Assembly: GCA_004560045.1 (NCBI GenBank)
Contig: SFWF01000014.1
Location: 1-27,171, forward strand
Length of the DNA: 27,171 bases
Reading direction: 5' to 3'
DNA from: a bacterium
GTDB taxonomy: Bacteria > Bacillota > Clostridia > Oscillospirales > Acutalibacteraceae
The notes beneath the pieces were generated by a model, which ran no database searches, was not told the DNA's origin, and saw only the letters and a list, made by a program, of their open reading frames with translations. A program made the position numbers and the translations under genes. Below, in pieces: positions 1 through 7,130 of this stretch. Each line of letters begins with the position of its first letter. Positions within the stretch are counted from its first letter, which is position 1.

Positions 1-19
1 TTCTCGGAGGTTTTTTTAA

Positions 20-2197
20 TTATTTCTTGTTGCGGAAGCCCTGACGGGGTCTTCTGGGCTTTCTTTCGGTTTCTTCAGCGCCGTCGTCTTCAACGGTTGC
101 GCCTTCGATCTCAACAAGAGCGTCTCTGCGGGAAAGATTGATTCTGCCCTGATCGTCGATCTCGGTAACCTTAACGATGATCTCGTCGCCTACAGCAACA
201 ACGTCCTCAACCTTTTCGGTTCTCTTAACGTCGAGCTTGCTGATGTGAACGAGGCCTTCCTTACCGGGAGCGATCTCAACGAAGGCACCGAAGGTCATAA
301 GACGGGTAACCTTACCGCGGTAGATAGCGCCGATCTCGGGATCGTTAGCGATGGTCTCAACGATCATAAGTGCGCGCTGAGCCTTCTCTATGTCGATGGC
401 GGTGATGAATACCTTTCCGTCGTCGTCGATGTCGATCTTACATTCGCAGTCGGCCTGAATCTTCTGAATTACCTTTCCGCCCGAGCCGATAACCTCGCGG
501 ATCTTGTCGGGGTGAATGGTGGTGGAGATCATCTTGGGAGCATACTTGCTAACCTCGGCTCTGGGCTCGGCAATAGCCTTGAGCATAACCTCGTCGAGGA
601 TGTAGTTTCTTGCCTTGTGGGTCTTAGCGAGAGCCTCTTTGATGATCTCGGGGGTAAGACCGTGAACCTTAAGGTCCATCTGGATTGCGGTGATACCTTC
701 CTTGGTACCTGCAACCTTGAAGTCCATATCGCCGTGGAAGTCTTCAAGTCCCTGAATGTCGACCATAGTCATCCAGCGGTCGCCCTCGGTGATAAGTCCG
801 CAGGAGATACCTGCAACGGGGGCCTTGATCGGAACACCTGCATCCATAAGAGCAAGGGTAGAACCGCAGATAGAGCCCTGAGAGGTAGAACCGTTAGAGG
901 AGAGAACCTCGGAAACAAGTCGGATGGTATAGGGGAATTCCTCGACGGAGGGGATTACGGGAACAAGTGCGCGCTCTGCAAGAGCACCGTGACCAACCTC
1001 GCGGCGGCCGGGGCCACGGGAAGGCTTGGTCTCGCCTACCGAGTAGGAGGGCATATTGTAGTGGTGAATGTATCTCTTTTCGGTCTCGTTATCGATACCG
1101 TCTAAAAGCTGACTGTCGCGGATGGAGCCGAGGGTAGCGATGGTAAGCACCTGAGTCTGACCGCGGGAGAAGAGTCCCGAACCGTGAACACGGGGAAGAA
1201 GACCTACTTCGCTGGAAAGGGGACGGATTTCGTCGATTCCGCGTCCGTCAACACGCTTGCCCTCGTCTAAAAGCCAGCGGCGAACGACGAACTTCTGAAG
1301 CTTGTACATACAGTCGTCGATCTTCATTTCCTGCTCGGGATAAAGCTCGTCAAACTTCTCGTGAACCTTGTCGTAGATGGGAAGCATACGCTCGTCACGA
1401 ACGGTCTTGTCGTCGGTATCGAGAGCGAACTTAACGTCGTCGATGGCGAATTCCTTAATAGCCTCGAACATTTCGGTATCGGGGTTAGAGGATTCGAAGG
1501 TGAACTTAGGCTTGCCGATCTCGGCTACGATAGAATTTATAAACTCTACGATCTTCTGGTTTTCTCTGTGACCGGTCATAATGGCGTCGAACATAACGTC
1601 ATCGGGAACCTGGTTAGCACCTGCCTCGATCATTGCAACGAGGTCGGAGGTGGAAGAAACGGTGAGCTGAAGGTCGTTTCTTTCCTGCTGCTTTGCGGTG
1701 GGGTTCAGAACGATCTGTCCGTCAACAAGACCGACAGAAATGCCCGAAATGGGTCCCTCCCAGGGGATGTCCGAGATGGAAAGGGCGATAGAAGCACCGA
1801 TCATAGCGGTGATTTCGGGGGAGCAGTCGGGGTCAACCGACATAACGGTACAAACGAGAGATACGTCGTTTCTCATATCCTTGGGGAAGAGAGGACGAAC
1901 GGGTCGGTCGATAACGCGGGAAGCAAGGATAGCCTTGTCGGAGGGCTTGCCTTCACGACGGGTGAAGGAGCCGGGGATGCGTCCTACCGAATAAAGCTTC
2001 TCCTCAAAGTCTACCGAGAGGGGAAGGAAGTCGATACCGTCGCGGGGCTTGGCCGAAGCGGTAGCGGCGCAGAAAACGGCGGTCTCGCCGTAGCGGATAA
2101 GGCAGGAGCCGTTTGCGAGCTGACCCATTTTACCGGTCTCAACCTTTAAAGGACGGCCTGCGAATTCGGTTTCAAAAACTCTGAAATTTTCGTACAT
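20..2197 (-). CDS. pnp: Polyribonucleotide nucleotidyltransferase (PNPase)
   Basis: Phosphorolytic 3'-to-5' exoribonuclease of the cytoplasm, a trimeric enzyme that degrades mRNA and releases nucleoside diphosphates. The 725-aa protein has the full family layout: first RNase PH domain, alpha-helical linker, second RNase PH domain (around residues 310-540), a KH domain near residues 550-610 with a GSGGK loop, and an S1 domain near 620-690 (GKVTRLMTFGAFVEI, GLVHISKL). A basic tail follows, rich in Arg and Lys. The start is placed at 2197 because GGAGGT lies at 2205-2210, seven bases upstream; the 21 extra residues possible further upstream include no ribosome site and do not resemble the family. 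It lies downstream of rpsO on the same strand, the arrangement also seen in E. coli and many bacteria. Identification is very secure. Confidence 0.97.
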   Translation of the reverse strand: MYENFRVFETEFAGRPLKVETGKMGQLANGSCLIRYGETAVFCAATASAKPRDGIDFLPLSVDFEEKLYSVGRIPGSFTRREGKPSDKAILASRVIDRPVRPLFPKDMRNDVSLVCTVMSVDPDCSPEITAMIGASIALSISDIPWEGPISGISVGLVDGQIVLNPTAKQQERNDLQLTVSSTSDLVAMIEAGANQVPDDVMFDAIMTGHRENQKIVEFINSIVAEIGKPKFTFESSNPDTEMFEAIKEFAIDDVKFALDTDDKTVRDERMLPIYDKVHEKFDELYPEQEMKIDDCMYKLQKFVVRRWLLDEGKRVDGRGIDEIRPLSSEVGLLPRVHGSGLFSRGQTQVLTIATLGSIRDSQLLDGIDNETEKRYIHHYNMPSYSVGETKPSRGPGRREVGHGALAERALVPVIPSVEEFPYTIRLVSEVLSSNGSTSQGSICGSTLALMDAGVPIKAPVAGISCGLITEGDRWMTMVDIQGLEDFHGDMDFKVAGTKEGITAIQMDLKVHGLTPEIIKEALAKTHKARNYILDEVMLKAIAEPRAEVSKYAPKMISTTIHPDKIREVIGSGGKVIQKIQADCECKIDIDDDGKVFITAIDIEKAQRALMIVETIANDPEIGAIYRGKVTRLMTFGAFVEIAPGKEGLVHISKLDVKRTEKVEDVVAVGDEIIVKVTEIDDQGRINLSRRDALVEIEGATVEDDGAEETERKPRRPRQGFRNKK

Positions 2198-2254
2198 ATT
2201 TTTTACCTCCAAAAAGTTTATTTTCGGGGTGCTACGGTTAAGCAATAAAGCCAA

Positions 2255-2272
2255 CATCAAAGGACTTTGATG
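2255..2272 (-). promoter_or_regulatory. Hairpin in the pnp 5' leader
   Basis: A perfect inverted repeat, CATCAAAG and CTTTGATG separated by two bases, lies about 58 bases upstream of the pnp start. In E. coli the pnp leader carries a stem cut by RNase III that controls PNPase autoregulation. A comparable role here is inference from position only. The stem is short (8 bp at most) and no T tract follows, so it is not a terminator. Confidence 0.4.
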
Positions 2273-2313
2273 CTCGATTTACCGCTTTACACATAGCAAC
2301 CCTTTGTTTTTTC

Positions 2314-2351
2314 AAAACATAAGCAGACCACAACGCAAATTGTGATCTGCT
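2314..2351 (-). terminator. Hairpin between rpsO and pnp (terminator or processing site)
   Basis: The arms are 2340-2351 and 2322-2333 with a six-base loop. Read as minus-strand RNA, all 12 pairs form, one of them G-U. Read as plus-strand RNA the same position is a C-A mismatch, which favours the minus strand as the functional one. The 3' flank on the minus strand is only moderately T-rich (TATGTTTT). It may therefore be a leaky terminator or an RNase processing site that lets part of the rpsO transcription continue into pnp. Confidence 0.6.
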
Positions 2352-2363
2352 TTTTTTCCATAA

Positions 2364-2627
2364 TTACTTACGGATTCCGAGACGCTTGATGATATCACGG
2401 TAACGCTCGATGTCTACCTTGGTGAGGTAGGCGAGAAGGTTACGTCTGTGACCAACCATCTTAAGAAGGCCTCTGCGGGAGTGATGGTCCTTCTTGTGTA
2501 CCTTAAGATGCTCGGTGAGCTCGTTGATACGGGTGGTAAGAAGGGCGATCTGTACCTCGGGGGAACCGGTGTCGCCCTCGTGGGTAGCATACTCGGCGAT
2601 AATAGCCTGCTTCTGTTCTGCTGTCAT
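2364..2627 (-). CDS. rpsO: 30S ribosomal protein S15
   Basis: Primary 16S rRNA-binding protein of the small subunit platform. The 87-aa protein has the diagnostic S15 sequence: GDTGSPEVQIALLT, the HKKDHHSRRGLL helix-turn region and the GHRRNLLAYL segment that contacts rRNA. The ATG at 2625-2627 is chosen because GAGGTG (2634-2639) sits six bases upstream. A GTG at 2634-2636 would add three residues but overlaps that ribosome site. The length is normal (family 87-89 aa). It is followed by pnp on the same strand, with an intervening hairpin, and preceded by a strong promoter and a roughly 100-base leader. Confidence 0.97.
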   Translation of the reverse strand: MTAEQKQAIIAEYATHEGDTGSPEVQIALLTTRINELTEHLKVHKKDHHSRRGLLKMVGHRRNLLAYLTKVDIERYRDIIKRLGIRK

Positions 2628-2636
2628 TTGTTTCAC

Positions 2637-2726
2637 CTCGTTTAATATTTTGTCCGCCGACGATCCAAGCAGCGGGTCAGGTGAATCCTCTCAGAGGCAG
2701 TCGCCCAAAGCATAGAACGCGGTAGC
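2637..2726 (-). promoter_or_regulatory. rpsO mRNA leader, possible S15 autoregulatory site
   Basis: The leader from the predicted transcription start (about 2726) to the coding region is about 90-100 bases and contains a small stem, CCTC/GAGG at 2687-2697, plus GC-rich segments capable of pairing. S15 represses its own mRNA through structured leaders in several bacterial groups, with different folds in each. I did not find a specific known S15 leader motif by eye, so regulation is only suggested by length and structure. Confidence 0.3.
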
Positions 2727-2732
2727 CATAAT

Positions 2733-2761
2733 AGTATAGCAGAAAGGAAAAGAAATGTCAA
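2733..2761 (-). promoter_or_regulatory. Sigma-A promoter of rpsO
   Basis: On the minus strand, TTGACA (2756-2761) and TATACT (2733-2738) are separated by exactly 17 bases. This is a near-perfect housekeeping promoter. It lies about 105 bases upstream of the rpsO start codon and just downstream of the end of the ECF S-component gene, so rpsO-pnp need not rely on read-through. Confidence 0.85.
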
Positions 2762-2804
2762 GAAGAAAATACGGAATACGATTACTCTGACCACCGCTCG
2801 CCGA

Positions 2805-3338
2805 TCACTGCTTCCTCGGTACAAGCTTAGTCTTATATAAAACGAGATAAAGCAGGGGAACGAGAGCAAGATGAAGAACCGTTCCGGGAAGCTTTTCCAT
2901 AAAGGTCCCCATAAGCCAGACTATCGGCGAGGTTTCGCTTCCGAATATATAAAAGCTTACCGTAGCGTAAACGACCCTGCCTAAAAGCATGGCAAGCACA
3001 AGGCTTATATATACGTTTGCGGTTCGGCTTTTAGTTTTTATAAGGCAGATAGCAAGCCCCGAAATAAGGCCGTATATAAGACATTCGGCCGTCATAGAGG
3101 GGAGCTTTGCGGCTACGGGCATACCGCTCAAAAGATAGGACATAAGGGGAGCAAGGCCGCCGCATATCGCCCCGTAGTACCAGCCGCAGGCAAGCCCGCA
3201 AAGGAGTACGGGTATATGTATAGGGGAAAGAATACGGCCGATACCTCCGGGGATAAGATGGAAAAGGCGGGGAAGTATTGCAGCAAGAGCAAGACATAAT
3301 GCCGCTACACAGAGTCGTTTTACGTGAGTTTTTGTCAT
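2805..3338 (-). CDS. ECF transporter S component, substrate unknown
   Basis: A 177-aa, strongly hydrophobic protein with about six membrane segments (around residues 8-27, 36-56, 60-75, 82-101, 108-135 and 150-170) and a basic C-terminus. The short first helix, the IHIPVLLCGLACGW segment and the following GGLAPLMSYLLSGMP segment are typical of S components of energy-coupling factor transporters, which bind a vitamin or other trace solute and dock on a shared EcfT-EcfA module. The substrate cannot be read from sequence and no riboswitch or vitamin gene is adjacent. The start is set by GAGGTG at 3346-3351, seven bases upstream of the ATG. It has its own promoter and is divergent from the phage-like module. 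Confidence 0.75.
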   Translation of the reverse strand: MTKTHVKRLCVAALCLALAAILPRLFHLIPGGIGRILSPIHIPVLLCGLACGWYYGAICGGLAPLMSYLLSGMPVAAKLPSMTAECLIYGLISGLAICLIKTKSRTANVYISLVLAMLLGRVVYATVSFYIFGSETSPIVWLMGTFMEKLPGTVLHLALVPLLYLVLYKTKLVPRKQ

Positions 3339-3359
3339 ATATTTTCACCTCAAGACCTA

Positions 3360-3388
3360 ATTATACCACATTATCAACAGTTTTTAAA
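3360..3388 (-). promoter_or_regulatory. Promoter of the ECF S-component gene
   Basis: Minus strand TATAAT (3360-3365) is preceded by TGG, giving an extended -10 element, with a weak -35 TTTAAA (3383-3388) at 17-base spacing. It lies about 20 bases upstream of the ribosome binding site, so the leader is short and leaves no room for a riboswitch. Confidence 0.65.
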
Positions 3389-3443
3389 CAGATTTATTAA
3401 CAATTTTTCGAAAAAGATGTCCGATAAAAGTGCCAAAGTGTCG

Positions 3444-3472
3444 TGGCAAAACGGGAAAAACCGATGTAAAAT
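3444..3472 (+). promoter_or_regulatory. Weak candidate promoter for the phage-like operon
   Basis: TGGCAA (3444-3449) and TAAAAT (3467-3472) at 17-base spacing lie about 30 bases upstream of the first phage-like gene. The -35 matches poorly. If real, it suggests low or activator-dependent transcription of the module. The rest of the intergenic space (3389-3502) is AT-rich and holds a 12-base palindrome at 3404-3415. Confidence 0.3.
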
Positions 3473-3502
3473 CACACCATCAACTGCGAAAGGAGCGGAA
3501 AA

Positions 3503-3772
3503 ATGCCCTCGAAGAACAAGACGCTAACCGATAGCCTCGAAGCGATCCTGACCTCTGCGGCAACCTTAGAGGAGGCCGACGAGCTTAAAGCCCTCGGTAT
3601 AAAGGTAAGGCGCCCGACCAAGCTTACGGTGGTTTTGGCCGCTCTTTATAAGAAGGCGGCGGGCGGCGACCTTTCGGCCATAAAGGAGCTGCTTTTAAGG
3701 CTTGGTCCCGATGACGCCGAGGGCGGAAGGGGGGTCGTTTTTATAGATGATATCAAAAATACGGATAAGTAA
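3503..3772 (+). CDS. Putative terminase small subunit
   Basis: An 89-aa protein directly upstream of, and overlapping by 26 bases, the large terminase gene. That is the usual place for the small terminase subunit, which recognises phage DNA and recruits the large subunit. The central part (LKALGIKVRRPTKLTVVLAALYKKAAGGDLSAIKELLLRLG) looks helical, with a helix-turn-helix-like pattern, and an acidic, flexible C-terminus follows. It is shorter than most small terminases, so it could be a reduced form. AAAGGAG at 3490-3496 supports the ATG at 3503. Function is assigned mainly by position. Confidence 0.6.
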   Translation: MPSKNKTLTDSLEAILTSAATLEEADELKALGIKVRRPTKLTVVLAALYKKAAGGDLSAIKELLLRLGPDDAEGGRGVVFIDDIKNTDK

Positions 3773-5009
3773 TGCGGTTGGAGGGGGCTACGACGACTTC
3801 TGGAACAGTAAAAAGCGTTACCGCGTTTTAAAGGGAGGAAAGGGAAGCAAAAAATCCACCACGACCGCCCTGAACCTTATTTACCGCCTTATGAAATACC
3901 CCGAAAGCAATATTTTGGTGGTCAGGGCGGTTATGAATACCCATAGGGACTCGACCTTTGCTCAGCTTAAATGGGCTCAGGAGACCTTGGGAGTAGCCCA
4001 CCTTTTTAAAAATAACATCTCCCCCCTCGAGATGATATATCTCCCTACCGGTCAGAAGATACTCTTTAGAGGCTTCGACGACGTATTGAAGCTGGCCTCA
4101 ACTACGGTGGAAAAAGGCTATCTCTGCTGGGTATGGATAGAGGAGGCCTTTGAGATAGAAAGCGAGGCCGATTTCGAAAAGCTCGACCTTTCGGTCCCCC
4201 GCGGAAACGTCCCCGATCACCTTTTCAAGCAGACCACCCTCACCTTCAACCCCTGGAGCGAAAAGCATTGGCTCAAAGGCAGATTTTTCGACAAGACCCC
4301 TTCCGATACCGACGCTTTTACCACCAACTACCTTATAAACGAGTTTTTAGACGAAACCGACAGAGCGGTTTTCGAGCGAATGAAAAGGGAACATCCGAGG
4401 CGGTATGCCGTAGCGGGGCTCGGAGAGTGGGGGATTACCGAGGGCCTCGTATATGAAAATTGGGAGGTAAAGGATTTCGGGCTCGACGAATTTACCGAGG
4501 ATTTTAAGTGTTATTTCGGGCTTGACTACGGCTACACAAGCGACCCCACCGCCTTTATCGCCTTTGCGGCAAGCAGAGAGAAAAAGGAAATATGGATATT
4601 CGACGAGCACTACGGAAAACGGATGCTCAATTCGGATATCGCGAAAATGATAGCCGAAAAGGGCTACGCTAAGGAGCGTATCAGAGCCGATGCCGCCGAG
4701 CCGAAATCCAACGAGGACCTGCGGCGACTCGGTATCCGAAGGCTCCTTCCCTCGGTCAAGGGCCCCGACAGTCTTATCAACGGAATTATCAATATAAGCG
4801 AATACCGTATCTTCGTAAAGCCGTCCTGCAAAAATACCATAGCCGAGCTATCCTCCTACTGCTGGGATAAGCGGGAGCAGAACCGTCCCGAGGATAAGAA
4901 TAATCATCTTATGGACGCTATGCGCTACGCCTTTTACGATCTCGCTCATTCGGGCAGTACCGAGATAGCCTCCTACGCAAACAATCTTTCGAAAGGATTT
5001 AGAATATGA
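3747..5009 (+). CDS. Phage terminase large subunit (PBSX/XtmB-like)
   Basis: ATP-driven DNA packaging motor and nuclease that fills the procapsid through the portal. The 420-aa protein shows a Walker A motif GGKGSKKST (residues 30-38), a Walker B motif CWVWIEEA (127-134), a coupling segment TLTFNPW (165-170), and the RNase H-like nuclease aspartates in FGLDYGY (D260), RADAAEP (D315) and NNHLMDAMRYA (D390). All key residues are present, so it should be active. The length is normal. It starts inside the previous gene (26-base overlap); a TAATG at the end of that gene is in another frame and is not the start. It ends in an ATGA overlap with the next small gene. Confidence 0.95.
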   Translation: MISKIRISNAVGGGYDDFWNSKKRYRVLKGGKGSKKSTTTALNLIYRLMKYPESNILVVRAVMNTHRDSTFAQLKWAQETLGVAHLFKNNISPLEMIYLPTGQKILFRGFDDVLKLASTTVEKGYLCWVWIEEAFEIESEADFEKLDLSVPRGNVPDHLFKQTTLTFNPWSEKHWLKGRFFDKTPSDTDAFTTNYLINEFLDETDRAVFERMKREHPRRYAVAGLGEWGITEGLVYENWEVKDFGLDEFTEDFKCYFGLDYGYTSDPTAFIAFAASREKKEIWIFDEHYGKRMLNSDIAKMIAEKGYAKERIRADAAEPKSNEDLRRLGIRRLLPSVKGPDSLINGIINISEYRIFVKPSCKNTIAELSSYCWDKREQNRPEDKNNHLMDAMRYAFYDLAHSGSTEIASYANNLSKGFRI

Positions 5010-5167
5010 TTTTCGTTTTACCCCTTATACCCCTTGCCTTTCTTGCGGGCTACCGCTTAGCAAAAAAGCGGCCGAAGCCGACCGTAAAAAGGAAAAGGGC
5101 AATAACCGAACTGAAAAACCGCGAGGTTAAAAACTTTCTGACCTACGACGGTACCGAGCAGGAATAA
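5006..5167 (+). CDS. Small membrane-anchored phage protein (53 aa)
   Basis: An open frame of 54 codons overlaps the terminase stop by four bases (ATGA). GAAAGGA at 4990-4996 provides a ribosome site. The product begins with a hydrophobic stretch (IFVLPLIPLAFLAGY, residues 2-16), followed by a very basic region (KKRPKPTVKRKR, 20-31) and a polar tail. This predicts a single-pass inner-membrane peptide with its basic part in the cytoplasm. I do not recognise a family. The tight coupling to the terminase gene argues that it is real. Confidence 0.65.
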   Translation: MIFVLPLIPLAFLAGYRLAKKRPKPTVKRKRAITELKNREVKNFLTYDGTEQE

Positions 5168-5217
5168 ACGGGCAACCTTACCGTTTATCATAAATTTTTT
5201 AAGAAAGGATGAAGAAT

Positions 5218-5862
5218 ATGGAAGAAAACGTAAATTCTCAGAGACAGGAGATACCACAGCCTGCCGCCGAGGATCTGCCGACCGAGGAAAGGGCCGCCAT
5301 ACCCGACTCGGACAAAACCGATTCCGCCTTTTTGGAGGTAAAGTTTAATAAAGAGCTTAAAAAACTTTCCCTCGAGGAGGCGACGACCTACGCACAGAAG
5401 GGAATGAAATTCGATCTTTTGGCTACCGAGCTCGAGACCTTAAAGGCTCTGTCTGCGGCAAAGGGAGTATCTTTGCCCGAATTCGTTAAGGGTCTGGAGG
5501 CGGCCGACCGTGAAAAGAGGCTCGGCGAGCTTACCGAAAAGTGTTCGGGAGATACCGCTCTGGCCGAAAGGCTGCTGAGTGCCGAAAGGGGAGAGCCTGC
5601 CGACGATACCGCCGAGCTTTTGGCCGAATTTCCGAACCTTACCCGCGATACCGTACCCGAGAGCGTCAAAACAGCCGCAAATTTAAAAGGAACAGGACTG
5701 CTTTTTGAGTATCTTCTGTACGAGCACCGTCAGCGCGTAGCCGCCGCCGAAGAAAAAAGCCGCGACAAGGCGGCAAGGGAGGGGTCGTTGGGCTCAATGT
5801 CCTTCGGCTCCTCCGAAAGCCTCGCCGATGCCGAGTTTATAAAGGGCATCTGGGAGGAATAA
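5218..5862 (+). CDS. Phage head scaffolding protein
   Basis: A 214-aa, acidic, helix-rich protein just upstream of the major capsid gene, where the scaffold usually lies. The segment FLEVKFNKELKKLSLEEATTYAQKGMKFD (around residues 40-68) is typical of scaffold proteins of phages of Gram-positive hosts, followed by a coiled, Glu/Lys/Ala-rich stretch and a polar Gly/Ser-rich C-terminal part. Scaffolds direct capsid shell assembly and leave or are degraded before packaging. The start at 5218 is preferred over the ATG at 5209, because AGAAAGGA (5202-5209) would overlap the latter and is eight bases from the former. Confidence 0.75.
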   Translation: MEENVNSQRQEIPQPAAEDLPTEERAAIPDSDKTDSAFLEVKFNKELKKLSLEEATTYAQKGMKFDLLATELETLKALSAAKGVSLPEFVKGLEAADREKRLGELTEKCSGDTALAERLLSAERGEPADDTAELLAEFPNLTRDTVPESVKTAANLKGTGLLFEYLLYEHRQRVAAAEEKSRDKAAREGSLGSMSFGSSESLADAEFIKGIWEE

Positions 5863-5886
5863 ATTCTATTTTAAAGGAGAAAAAAT

Positions 5887-7068
5887 ATGTCACTTAATTC
5901 TATTGCATCCGCAGAGGTATATTCCTCTGAGCTCGACCGTGTGTTTGAAGCAAAGAGCGCAACCGCCTTTTTTGCCGATAACGCCCTTCGTACCCGTTTC
6001 GTAGGCGCAAAGACCGTAATTATCCCCGATATCGATTTCGAGGGTCTTACCGATTACGACCGCGCAAACGGCTTCGGAAACGGCGCAGTAACCGTTTCCA
6101 ACACCTCCTACACAATGTCTATGGACCGCGCCCGTTCTCTTCAGATCGACCGCGAGGATATGGACGAAAGCGGTATCGCCTGCCTCGCAGGAAAGATCCT
6201 CGGCGAATACGTTCGTACCAAGGTGGTACCCGAATGTGACGCCTACGTGCTTTCTAAGCTCGGCGCCCTTGCAAAGGCTAAGGGCAACCTTATTTCGGGC
6301 GATATGGCTACCCCCTTTGAGGCCTTTTGCGGTCTTGTAAACGAGGTACAGTCGGTGGTAGGCTACTCTACCGAGCTGGTCTGCTTTATCGACTCCCACG
6401 CCTACGCGGCTCTCTGCTCCTCCGACGAGATCTCCCGTATGATCACCGTCTCCGATTTTAAGCAGGGCGGTATCGATCTTAAGGTCAAGTCGATAAACGG
6501 AATCGCCCTTATTCCCGTGGTAAGCGAGCGTATGAAGACCGCCTACGACTTCTCCGCAGGTCAGGCAGGCGGCTTTAAGCCCGCCGCAGGGGCAAGCGAG
6601 ATCTTTATGCTGGTGCTGCCGAAGAATGCCGCACATCTCGTTAAGAAAACCGAGAAGATGCGCGTATTTACCCCCGGTCAGAACATCGACGCCGACGCCT
6701 ATAAATTCGACTACCGAATTTACTACGATCTTTTTGTAAAGGCTTCGGCCGCCGACAGCGTATGGGCCTGGATCTCGGCACCCGTAACCATTACCGCTCA
6801 GCCCGAGGACGTAGTTACCGCCGAGGGCGGTATTAACGAGACCCTCTCGGTAGTCGCCTCTACCGAAGCAGGCTCCGTCCTTTCTTATCAGTGGTATGAG
6901 GCCTCGGCCAAGAACGGAAAGGGCGCCGCTAAGGTAGCGGGCGCAACCTCTGCCGAGCTTGCGATCCCTGCAGGCCTTGCCGCAGGCAGCTACTACTATT
7001 TCTGTAAGGTCACCGTAGACGGTACCCACACCGTTTCCACCGACGTGGCAGAGGTTACCGTAGAATAG
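5887..7068 (+). CDS. Major capsid protein with C-terminal Ig-like domain
   Basis: Main shell protein, 393 aa. Residues 1 to about 298 look like an HK97-fold coat protein of the P22-like type: an N-terminal arm with EVYSSELDRVFEAKS, a beta-rich part (GAKTVIIPDIDFEGLTDYDRANGF), a DREDMDESG segment and a helix with VRTKVVPECDAYVLSKLG. Residues 300-393 form a separate Ig-like beta-sandwich (ITAQPEDVV, LSYQWYEAS, YYYFCKVTV), probably displayed on the capsid surface. Arginine is encoded almost only by CGT/CGC with one CGA and no AGA/AGG, as in strongly expressed host genes, whereas the neighbouring phage genes use AGG and CGA freely. AAAGGAG lies at 5873-5879. Confidence 0.87.
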   Translation: MSLNSIASAEVYSSELDRVFEAKSATAFFADNALRTRFVGAKTVIIPDIDFEGLTDYDRANGFGNGAVTVSNTSYTMSMDRARSLQIDREDMDESGIACLAGKILGEYVRTKVVPECDAYVLSKLGALAKAKGNLISGDMATPFEAFCGLVNEVQSVVGYSTELVCFIDSHAYAALCSSDEISRMITVSDFKQGGIDLKVKSINGIALIPVVSERMKTAYDFSAGQAGGFKPAAGASEIFMLVLPKNAAHLVKKTEKMRVFTPGQNIDADAYKFDYRIYYDLFVKASAADSVWAWISAPVTITAQPEDVVTAEGGINETLSVVASTEAGSVLSYQWYEASAKNGKGAAKVAGATSAELAIPAGLAAGSYYYFCKVTVDGTHTVSTDVAEVTVE

Positions 7069-7077
7069 TTTTTTAAA

Positions 7078-7107
7078 GGCGGCTCCGAGGAATACTTCGG
7101 GGCCGCC
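7078..7107 (+). promoter_or_regulatory. Stable intercistronic hairpin after the capsid gene
   Basis: Two 13-base arms (7078-7090 and 7095-7107) pair completely apart from two G-U pairs around an AATA loop. No T tract follows, so it is not a standard terminator. It could protect the capsid message from 3' exonucleases, or reduce read-through and translation into the portal gene. Confidence 0.65.
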
Positions 7108-7130
7108 GATTTAAGAAAGGAGGAAAGAAT

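Noticed and set aside
245..1105. A 286-codon open frame opposite pnp (another lies at 1361-2149)
   Set aside because: It is a product of the strong codon bias of pnp. The protein has no recognisable family and there is no ribosome site; pnp on the other strand is certain.
2642..2869. Minus-strand 75-codon frame between rpsO and the ECF gene
   Set aside because: It covers the rpsO promoter and leader and the end of the ECF gene, and has no ribosome site.
5890..7029. A 379-codon open frame opposite the capsid gene
   Set aside because: The biased codons of the capsid gene leave the opposite frame open. The capsid gene has a ribosome site, correct context and recognisable protein; this one has none.
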